This document shows positions 1-6,489 of a DNA stretch of 34,896 nt, one piece after another. Under the pieces are notes generated by a model. It ran no database searches. It saw only the letters and a program-made list of their open reading frames with translations, and was not told the origin of the DNA. A program made the translations under genes and the position numbers. Numbering within the stretch: position 1 is the first letter of the stretch; each line of letters begins with the position of its first letter. The DNA comes from an uncultured Nodularia sp. (GTDB lineage Bacteria; Cyanobacteriota; Cyanobacteriia; Cyanobacteriales; Nostocaceae), in the NCBI GenBank assembly GCA_903911355.1, contig CAIWDD010000135.1, forward strand, positions 1 to 34,896, given 5' to 3'.

Positions 1-90
1 TAATTCTTTAAATAACCGGTCATGGTCAATCATCCCAGCAGTTCCTCTAAAAGGTGGTTTTATAACTTGTCAACAGGTAATTTTCATCTT

Positions 91-284
91 AGAGGATGTT
101 TGGAAAGTGTTAAACAGGTAATTTTTATATTAGGGAACAGGGAATAGGGAATGGGGAATGGGGAATGGGGAACAGGGAACACACAAAAAACAATCAAATC
201 CAGTCTCCTCCCCTGACAAGGGGAGGGTTAGGGTGGGGTGAAACAATACTTGATACACTAATCATGACTTATCAAACATCCTCT
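91..284 (+). repeat. 194-bp MITE-like repeat, copy 1 (complete)
   Basis: The element is bounded by a perfect 12-bp terminal inverted repeat AGAGGATGTTTG (91-102, and its complement at 273-284). The match extends to 18 bp with two mismatches. The left arm is AT-rich, followed by seven GGGAAYR heptamers (133-181) and a right arm with C-rich/G-rich complementary blocks around 207-236. A second copy of exactly the same length lies inverted at 10247-10440, and partial copies lie at 3944-4031 and 15314-15422. There is no coding capacity. The element is inferred to be non-autonomous, and no target-site duplication is clear. Confidence 0.8.
133..181 (+). repeat. GGGAAYR heptamer tandem repeat (STRR type)
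   Basis: Seven perfectly phased heptamers: GGGAACA, GGGAATA, GGGAATG three times, then GGGAACA twice. Such short tandemly repeated repetitive heptamers are known from heterocystous cyanobacteria. The array sits inside the MITE-like repeat. Confidence 0.85.
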
Positions 285-340
285 GAGGGTGGGGTCAAAG
301 ATATTTGCATCAAATCTCTGGCTTTAATCTTGCCCATATC

Positions 341-3300
341 CTATATGATATCTCCTAAAATCTCCTCTGCTTTCAAATAAAAATGCTCAATTTTAATTAA
401 AGGTTCCCAATCCAAGCGCACAGGGTTTTTAATAGTCACCACCCTAGGAGAAGATGCACAATTAAACACCACATATAACCAATAATCATGCTGTAATCTT
501 TGCGCGGTTTTATATTCATTTGTAGTCAAGGCCACTTGGCCAATATTCCCCCGTCCCTTAACTTCAATAAACCTCACTTCACTAGCTTTTAAAGGATCGC
601 CAGAGTCTGGTTGACGGGAGATTAAATCAAAACCCCGGTTTTCTGCTTCCACACTCACAACCTCCCAACCTCTAGCTTGTTCATATTCTATCACTGCCTG
701 AATGGCAATTTTTTCAATTTGCTCATCAGCAACCATGGGCGCAATTTCTGGGGATGTTCTTTGGGGATGGGGTAACACCCAAGCTCGCCCATGATGATTA
801 ATACTAGTAATGGTACAACTGGCTTCTTTTTGCAATTCTTCCCGACGTTGTTCTAAGCGACCATTTAATTCAAATAGTCGGTCTTCTAATTGTTTAATTC
901 GCCCTTCTAATCCCTGTTCTTTAGAACCAGATTCCTTAAGTTCAAACAACTCTGCATATTGAATCTGGACTTTATTGATAATCACATTCAGACTAATTTC
1001 TATATGCTGGGAAATTGTCGTGACTTCTTTTTGTCTTTCGGTGCGAATTTCTGTTAAAAAGCTATTTAATTCCTGTTCAACTAATGCTTGTTCTACCTGT
1101 TCGCGACTGGGTAAATTACTGTCATCTGGTATGGAATTAACCCAGTTACCATTGTCCTCACCTTCCCCACTGGTACTAGATACTAAATCTAAAAATATGG
1201 TTGGTTGACGGATGGTGATTTTTCCATCTAACTCTGTCTGGACTACATATAAACGTTCATGGAGTTTATTACCCCGTCCATCACTAATCCCGGCGGAAAA
1301 TACATCTAACCTCCCTGGGGTGTGACGATGTAAATCAAAAAATACCGCACCGCGGCGCTGGTGTTCCTGTACTTTGGTAACAACTTCCTCCCGTACACAT
1401 TCAAATAGGGGATGTCCTGGGGTGACCCATTCTAAGGTGGGGTCATCTGTCAAGATATGTTTATCAAAGGTAATCTTTTTATACTCTCGTCCCAATTTAC
1501 CAAAGCGAGTTTCTAATTTATCTCCCGTTCCCCACAAGGTGCGCGGAATCCGCCCAATTTTATATATTTTCTTACCCTTCCCTGTTTCTTTGGGATAAAT
1601 CCCCGTTATGGGTGCTGCTTCGACAAAGAAATCATGGATGACTTCGGGAACTAATCGCCGTTCCTTGGCTTCAGCAGATTTACTGATAATTTGTGATAAA
1701 TTTAATTCCCGTTTAGCTAATCCTTCCAAGGCAGAATCGCTAATTTTACGGAAATGTTCTGTATCTACTTGTTCCACAATCCGATTCAGAATTGCGGACT
1801 CAGTGAGGTTACGGGCGTACATATCCCGGATCATCTTTTCTAACTCATTGGCGGGGAAAATATCACCTAGGACGTTAAATACTTTACCGGTTCTTTCCGG
1901 GTCTAAATCCCTTTCAATGGCGCGAATCCGCTCAAACAGCTTCCATAGTACCTTACCTTCAGTGGTATTAATAGCGACAAAGTTAAAAATCAAACAATCT
2001 TTATCCTGGCCGTAGCGGTGAATACGTCCCATCCGCTGCTCTAACCTGACCGGATTCCAGGGGATATCATAATTAATCATGAACCAGCAGAATTGTAAAT
2101 TAATTCCTTCTCCCGCTGCTTCCGTCGCTACTAGTACCTGACACTCTTCTTTAAATTTCCGTTCGGAATAAATGCGAGTGTTGGGTGTATCTCGATCGCC
2201 TATTTTCATTGTTCCATGAATTTGGGTGACGGATAAACCCCAAGCTTGTAATTTTCCCACTAGATAATCTAAGGTGTCCTTATGCTCAGTAAAAATGAGC
2301 ATTTTCATCTTAGGGTCTTGAAAAATTCCCTCCTGGGTAATTACTTCTTTGAGTTTGACTAATTTAGATTCTACTTCCCGTTTTTCTAAGCTCAAGGCTT
2401 GATGAATTAAAGCAGTTAATTGTAAGATTTCCCTTTGTAATGCAATGGGGTCAATAGAAGCTACCACACCTTCTAAATCACCCATAATTTTTTCCTGTTC
2501 TGTGTCTGTTAAATCATCAAAGTCATCGGGAAGCTTTTTCTTAATTTGCTCTTGACGATGGGCTTCTGGGTCTTCTAAAATTCTTTGGCGTTTATCGCGC
2601 ATTCGTTCTAAACTGCGCCGCACAGCGTAAATACTAGAAGCAAAGCGACGTTGTAACATCGCCATAGTAAAACCTAAAGCTCTACCTTTAGCTGTATCAT
2701 CCGTTGCAGCTTTGATTGATTGCTCTTCTACATAGTCTGTCAGTGCATCATAAAATTCTAATTCTTCCGCGTCAATTTGAAACTCAATGGTATCAACTTT
2801 GCGATTAGTGAATAATTTTTTGACAATACCCGTTTCTGCATCGGGAAATGTTTTTAAAGATTCTTTGGTACGACGCAGGTAAAAAGGAGCATGATTTTGA
2901 TCAATTGCAGCTTGTAAACTTTGCACATCCCCATACACATCTCTATCTAATAATTCTAGGAATAAACAAAAGTTTTTTGGGTCGCCCTTGTGGGGGGTAG
3001 CGGTCATTAATAAATAGTGGTCGGTAATTTGGGAGAGTTGTTCACCCAGTTTATAGGCTAAAGTTTTATTATCGGAACTGTAAGCACTCATTTTATGTGC
3101 TTCATCCACAATAATTAAATCCCAGTTACTTCTTAATAAACTATCTTTTGCATCTTGAATGCGAGAAACCCAAGATACAGAAGTGATCACTTGACTTTTG
3201 TCTTGCCAAGGATTAGAACCATAATTAGCCCGCAGAACATCACTCCGGATCACCTCAAATTCTTCGCGAAATTTGTCTTTTAGTTCTCGTTGCCATTGAA

Positions 3301-3784
3301 ATGTCAGGTTGGCGGGTGTAATAATTAGGGTACGTTTCACCAGTCCCCTAGCTTTTAATTCTTTCAGCAGCAACCCCGCCATAATGGTTTTACCCGCTCC
3401 GGGGTCATCAGCAAGTAAAAACCGTAACCTTGGCTGTTTTAAAAAATACTCATAAACCGCCTCTAATTGATGGGGGAGGGGGTCTACCCGGGCGATCGCC
3501 AAGGCAAAATAAGGATCATATTCGTAAGCTAACCCCAAACGTAGAGCTTCCACACCGAACCGAAAATACTGGGGGTTACCATCAAAGGGTTCTTTTTCCG
3601 GTGTAGCTTGTAACTGTTCCAACTGTTCAGCATTGAGTATGGGTTGATAAACCTGATTAGTTTTGAGTCCTTTCCCCGTGAGTTTAACTGCTGTCCCCAT
3701 TATTTTCACGGACAACACCTGTACTGGTTCTGGAAAGATGGAACCACGCACAATTACATCTTCTTGTAGCTGGTCAATTTTCAT
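341..3784 (-). CDS. SNF2-family helicase with C-terminal DUF3883 (NOV_C) domain
   Basis: A large DNA-dependent ATPase of about 1147 aa. All superfamily 2 motifs look intact: Walker A DDPGAGKT near residue 126, DEAH near 227, TATPHKGD near 263, and a helicase C-domain with TEAAGEGIN and EQRMGRIHRYGQ. A helical, charged middle region follows. The C-terminal ~130 residues carry RGFDL...RFIEVKGR, the D...ExK pattern of DUF3883 (a restriction-endonuclease-like fold). The longest frame begins at a TTG (3799), but GAGAGGT lies about 6 nt before an in-frame ATG at 3784, so I start there. Proteins of this architecture occur in restriction and phage-defence loci, often with a methyltransferase. None is visible here, although genes just outside the left edge cannot be excluded. 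It is flanked by repeat copies on both sides. A ZorD-like role is possible but unproven. Confidence 0.85.
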   Translation of the reverse strand: MKIDQLQEDVIVRGSIFPEPVQVLSVKIMGTAVKLTGKGLKTNQVYQPILNAEQLEQLQATPEKEPFDGNPQYFRFGVEALRLGLAYEYDPYFALAIARVDPLPHQLEAVYEYFLKQPRLRFLLADDPGAGKTIMAGLLLKELKARGLVKRTLIITPANLTFQWQRELKDKFREEFEVIRSDVLRANYGSNPWQDKSQVITSVSWVSRIQDAKDSLLRSNWDLIIVDEAHKMSAYSSDNKTLAYKLGEQLSQITDHYLLMTATPHKGDPKNFCLFLELLDRDVYGDVQSLQAAIDQNHAPFYLRRTKESLKTFPDAETGIVKKLFTNRKVDTIEFQIDAEELEFYDALTDYVEEQSIKAATDDTAKGRALGFTMAMLQRRFASSIYAVRRSLERMRDKRQRILEDPEAHRQEQIKKKLPDDFDDLTDTEQEKIMGDLEGVVASIDPIALQREILQLTALIHQALSLEKREVESKLVKLKEVITQEGIFQDPKMKMLIFTEHKDTLDYLVGKLQAWGLSVTQIHGTMKIGDRDTPNTRIYSERKFKEECQVLVATEAAGEGINLQFCWFMINYDIPWNPVRLEQRMGRIHRYGQDKDCLIFNFVAINTTEGKVLWKLFERIRAIERDLDPERTGKVFNVLGDIFPANELEKMIRDMYARNLTESAILNRIVEQVDTEHFRKISDSALEGLAKRELNLSQIISKSAEAKERRLVPEVIHDFFVEAAPITGIYPKETGKGKKIYKIGRIPRTLWGTGDKLETRFGKLGREYKKITFDKHILTDDPTLEWVTPGHPLFECVREEVVTKVQEHQRRGAVFFDLHRHTPGRLDVFSAGISDGRGNKLHERLYVVQTELDGKITIRQPTIFLDLVSSTSGEGEDNGNWVNSIPDDSNLPSREQVEQALVEQELNSFLTEIRTERQKEVTTISQHIEISLNVIINKVQIQYAELFELKESGSKEQGLEGRIKQLEDRLFELNGRLEQRREELQKEASCTITSINHHGRAWVLPHPQRTSPEIAPMVADEQIEKIAIQAVIEYEQARGWEVVSVEAENRGFDLISRQPDSGDPLKASEVRFIEVKGRGNIGQVALTTNEYKTAQRLQHDYWLYVVFNCASSPRVVTIKNPVRLDWEPLIKIEHFYLKAEEILGDII

Positions 3785-4096
3785 GGGGTTACCTCTCAAT
3801 ACTCAGTAGTATATCTGTTACCAGCACTCTACTGATTATATAAGTATAAGCATATTTAGATAAACTTTAGGTAAACTTTATAGTTAAAATTGTTGTACTT
3901 AAAGGTGATAAAACTTAAGAAATTAACTAAATATTTTTACATAAAAATCCAGTTCCTTCTCCTTACAAGGAGGGTTAGGGTGGGGTCAAGCAATAGTTGA
4001 TACACTAATCATGACTTGACAAACATCCTCTGAGGGGAGGTAAAAAACTCCACCCCTACTCCCTCTCTCACGATGAACTCGGCTTTTACTGTAGAA
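3785..4096. other. Intergenic region between helicase and cobA operon
   Basis: No gene is seen. The helicase-proximal half is AT-rich and should hold its promoter (minus strand). The other half holds the truncated repeat copy (3944-4031). I see no clear terminator for the cobA operon. Confidence 0.6.
3944..4031 (+). repeat. MITE-like repeat, copy 2 (right half only)
   Basis: It matches the right arm of copy 1: the AAATCCAGT block, the GAGGGTTAGGGTGGGGTCAA block, then TTGATACACTAATCATGACT and the terminal CAAACATCCTCT. The left terminus and heptamers are missing. It has the same orientation as copy 1, so the helicase lies between two direct copies. Confidence 0.8.
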
Positions 4097-4858
4097 TTAC
4101 ACAGGAGAGCAGCCAGATAAAATACTGTGCATATTGACAACAGCACCAATCACAGCGATCGCCGGGGCGGTAAATCCAGTGGCTGTAACTTGGGCAATAA
4201 TAGTTTCTAGGGTTCCAATCAATTCTTCTTGTTCGGGTCGTGTACCCCAACGCACTAAAGCAATGGGTGTTGCTAAATCTAGCCCGGCCTGGCTTAATTG
4301 TTCCACAATATAAGGCAGATTCTGAACCCCCATGTAAATCACAATAGTTTGTGAACCTTGGGCGATCGCCTGCCAGTTTACCTGTGGTTTATACTGGTTT
4401 ACAGCCTCATGCCCAGTTACAAAGGTTACAGAGGAGCTATATAACCTATGGGTTAAAGGTATACCAGCATAGGCAGGAGCGGCAACCCCAGATGTAATAC
4501 CCGGCACAACCTCCACAGGTACACCAGCGGCGACTAAATCCGCCATTTCCTCCCCCCCGCGACCGAAGATAAAAGGGTCACCGCCCTTGAGTCGCACTAC
4601 TAGGGGGTATTCTTGGGCTTTGGTAATTAATAACTGGGTGGTTTCTGACTGTAATAATGAATGTCTCCCCATGCGCTTACCCGCGTTGATTTTTTCCGCT
4701 TGGGGGTTAATCATCTCTAAAATTTCTGGACTTACCAAAGCATCATAAATCACCACATCAGCAGATTCTAATAAACCCTTACCCTTGAGGGTCATTAGTC
4801 CTGGGTCTCCTGGACCCGCACCTAATAAATAAACCTTACCCGTCACCGTGCGGCTCAT
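4097..4858 (-). CDS. cobA: Uroporphyrinogen-III C-methyltransferase (SUMT)
   Basis: Catalyses SAM-dependent methylation of uroporphyrinogen III at C-2 and C-7 to precorrin-2, the branch point to sirohaem and cobalamin in the cytoplasm. The 253-aa length is that of single-domain CobA enzymes, without the CysG dehydrogenase/chelatase fusion. Visible family motifs are GAGPGDPGLMTLKG near residue 13, VRLKGGDPFIFGRGGEE near 88 and the PGITSG loop near 119, all intact. The start ATG overlaps the stop of the upstream chelatase by 4 nt (ATGA), so the two are translationally coupled. The pair would make precorrin-2 and handle metal insertion or its neighbouring steps. Confidence 0.95.
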   Translation of the reverse strand: MSRTVTGKVYLLGAGPGDPGLMTLKGKGLLESADVVIYDALVSPEILEMINPQAEKINAGKRMGRHSLLQSETTQLLITKAQEYPLVVRLKGGDPFIFGRGGEEMADLVAAGVPVEVVPGITSGVAAPAYAGIPLTHRLYSSSVTFVTGHEAVNQYKPQVNWQAIAQGSQTIVIYMGVQNLPYIVEQLSQAGLDLATPIALVRWGTRPEQEELIGTLETIIAQVTATGFTAPAIAVIGAVVNMHSILSGCSPV

Positions 4859-5574
4859 GTATCTATTAAATCCCCAATTATCTCAGCTAATTCTCGACTT
4901 GCTCCCAAAGGCGCAGCCAGTTGGAAGGTAACAGTAGGAAATTGCAATTTTAGCCTTTCTAGGGACTGGGCGATCGCATCAGTTATGCCACCTGTAAATA
5001 AAAAGTAGGGTAAAATTGCTACTTTTGTTTGTCCTGTAGCCACTAAATCCTGGATGCGTGATTCTAAACTAGGAGCTACAGCCCAATAAGCAGTAACTGC
5101 ACCCAACTGGCCTGCTATAGTTTCTATAGGCTCCAGGGAACCAGGACGACGGCTACCATGAGCTAATAAAATTGTGGTTTGGGCTTCCATTGTAGCCATT
5201 TCCTGGGATAGTAAGGTCACTAAATTGCGGTGACTACCTAAATGGGGGTGTTGACGAATAATTATATCTTCCCCCAGAGCCTCTTGTGCCAAAGCAATCT
5301 GCTCCGGAATATCCGCCATTACATGGACACCCGGTAACAGAAACAGTGGGACAATTTCTAAAGACTTAACCCCATGCAAAACAGCAATACTAGCAAAGTC
5401 TTTAATCTGCTGATGTAAAGGCCGGGGTTGTAATTCCAGAGCAGCTATACCTACCAAATGTTTACCATGACCCAATTGAGCAGATAGGAACTCTGCTAAT
5501 TGCTCCATAGCCACTTGGGGGCGGGGGTCACGGCTACCATGGGATACCAGTAAATATGCAGATGTCATAATCAT
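4855..5574 (-). CDS. Sirohydrochlorin chelatase (CbiX/SirB family)
   Basis: A class II chelatase inserting Fe2+ or Co2+ into sirohydrochlorin. At 239 aa it has two homologous halves, each opening with the hallmark HGSR motif: VSHGSRDPR near residue 9 and LAHGSRRPG near 137. The first half also has LLPGVHVMADIP near 78, carrying a candidate metal-binding His. This is the long two-domain form rather than archaeal short CbiX. It sits in the middle of a three-gene operon and overlaps both neighbours by 4 nt. The neighbouring cobA supports a role in sirohaem or cobalamin synthesis; sequence alone does not decide iron or cobalt. Confidence 0.88.
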   Translation of the reverse strand: MIMTSAYLLVSHGSRDPRPQVAMEQLAEFLSAQLGHGKHLVGIAALELQPRPLHQQIKDFASIAVLHGVKSLEIVPLFLLPGVHVMADIPEQIALAQEALGEDIIIRQHPHLGSHRNLVTLLSQEMATMEAQTTILLAHGSRRPGSLEPIETIAGQLGAVTAYWAVAPSLESRIQDLVATGQTKVAILPYFLFTGGITDAIAQSLERLKLQFPTVTFQLAAPLGASRELAEIIGDLIDT

Positions 5575-5951
5575 TGCTGCTTGGCAGTATAGGTATAAAA
5601 GTTATCAAAAGCTCCTACGGTTTCAAATTTATATAACGGTATCCAGGAACTGATTTTTAAATCAGTTCTGTAAACACTAAAAATGACAAAATCCTGCTTT
5701 TGGGTACTCCGTGCGAGGATATCCCGCATTTGGGGAATAGTTTGATCTACCAGATTGTCACATTGAGACTTGATTAAATTTTCTAAAAAATTGCCCGTTT
5801 TCTGGCAAACGTCCCCTTTTAAATATTCTGCTAGCCGTTGTGTGGCATACTCTTCATATTCAGCTTGGGAAGGATTGGTCATAGCCATTGCTACCCCCAA
5901 GGCTACTAGTCCTATGACTGCGGAATATGCGATAGTTGTCAGTGCTTTCAT
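5571..5951 (-). CDS. DUF4359 family protein, membrane-anchored or exported
   Basis: A small protein of unknown function. From the ATG at 5951 it has 126 aa beginning with a hydrophobic segment (AYSAVIGLVALGVAMAM), a signal peptide or anchor, followed by a soluble domain with two Cys in the patterns DVCQ and SQCD. These could form a disulphide in the periplasm. The frame extends upstream to a GTG at 6008 (145 aa), but that would put 19 polar residues before the anchor, so the ATG is preferred. It is the first gene of the operon with the chelatase and cobA (4-nt overlap). The family is found mainly in cyanobacteria. A link to tetrapyrrole metabolism is only suggested by position. Confidence 0.7.
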   Translation of the reverse strand: MKALTTIAYSAVIGLVALGVAMAMTNPSQAEYEEYATQRLAEYLKGDVCQKTGNFLENLIKSQCDNLVDQTIPQMRDILARSTQKQDFVIFSVYRTDLKISSWIPLYKFETVGAFDNFYTYTAKQQ

Positions 5952-6022
5952 GGTTTCTGGCTTAAACTCACTATAATTATTTGACTGGAATTTGAGAAAA
6001 TCCGCCACTGGAAAAAAAGGTC

Positions 6023-6052
6023 TTGATCATTTTCTGATTATCGTGCTATAAT
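6023..6052 (+). promoter_or_regulatory. Sigma-70 type promoter of the tRNA-His gene
   Basis: A perfect -10 TATAAT (6047-6052) lies 18 nt after TTGATC (6023-6028), a four-of-six match to the -35 consensus. Transcription would begin about 8 nt before the tRNA. Confidence 0.7.
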
Positions 6053-6066
6053 CACTAATATGCAAT

Positions 6067-6140
6067 GGCGAGCGTAGCCAAGTGGTTAAGGCAGTGGTTT
6101 GTGGTACCACCATTCGTGGGTTCGAGTCCCATCGTTCGCC
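6067..6140 (+). tRNA. trnH: tRNA-His (anticodon GTG)
   Basis: A full cloverleaf can be drawn. The acceptor stem is GCGAGCG/CGTTCGC with one G-U pair. The D arm is GCC/GGC. The anticodon stem GTGGT/ACCAC has loop TTGTGGT, giving anticodon GTG. The T arm contains TTCGAGTCC. The extra 5' G at 6067 pairs with C73 (6140), the G-1:C73 hallmark of bacterial tRNA-His. The 3' CCA is not encoded, as is common in cyanobacteria. Confidence 0.97.
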
Positions 6141-6307
6141 CTGATTTACCAAAACTTTGATCAACAGCTAGAGTGGGGAATAGTTACCTATGTGAGTCAG
6201 CTAATCTCCCCCAAAATTATGCAACTTAAGTTAAGGTAAAAAAAACTGAGGACCATATATTCTGAGTCAAAAAAAACACGAAGAAATTGGCTAGATTATA
6301 ACGGGAA

Positions 6308-6339
6308 AAACACAGAACGCCCATCTGTGTTTATTTTTT
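6308..6339 (+). terminator. Rho-independent terminator
   Basis: A 9-bp perfect stem AAACACAGA/TCTGTGTTT with loop ACGCCCA (6317-6323) is followed by ATTTTTT. It lies 168 nt beyond the tRNA and 150 nt before the susA start. It could end the tRNA transcript, an unannotated small RNA, or attenuate a susA leader. The minus strand also has a short T-run after the stem. Confidence 0.7.
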
Positions 6340-6386
6340 GTATAGCACTACGCATACACGTTAGGACATCATAATTGTGGTTTTAA

Positions 6387-6421
6387 GGGAACAGGGAACA
6401 GGGAACAGGGAATGGGGAACA
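6387..6421 (+). repeat. GGGAAYR heptamer tandem repeat
   Basis: Five phased heptamers: GGGAACA three times, GGGAATG, GGGAACA. The arms of the MITE-like repeat are absent. An ATG inside this array (6412) is in frame with susA but is a repeat artefact. Confidence 0.85.
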
Positions 6422-6489
6422 ACAAGCAGGGAAATGTCCTAACACTTGTGGTTACTGCTATAAAATGCAAATTCGATCTGAGGGTTGTT

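Larger units (their letters stand above)
6141..6489. other. Intergenic region between tRNA-His and susA
   Basis: No protein gene is seen. It contains a Rho-independent terminator hairpin (6308-6339) and a heptamer array (6387-6421) directly before susA. The susA promoter should lie here, but no strong -35/-10 pair stands out. Confidence 0.6.

Noticed and set aside
133-181. Regular repeats considered as a CRISPR array
   Set aside because: The units are 7 bp and directly adjacent with no unique spacers; this is a STRR array.
165-380. A 71-aa plus-strand frame at the left edge
   Set aside because: It begins inside the heptamer array of repeat copy 1 and overlaps the 3' end of the helicase on the other strand.
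1608-2015. A 135-aa plus-strand frame inside the helicase gene
   Set aside because: It is antisense to the helicase C-domain motifs; there is no domain or ribosome binding site.
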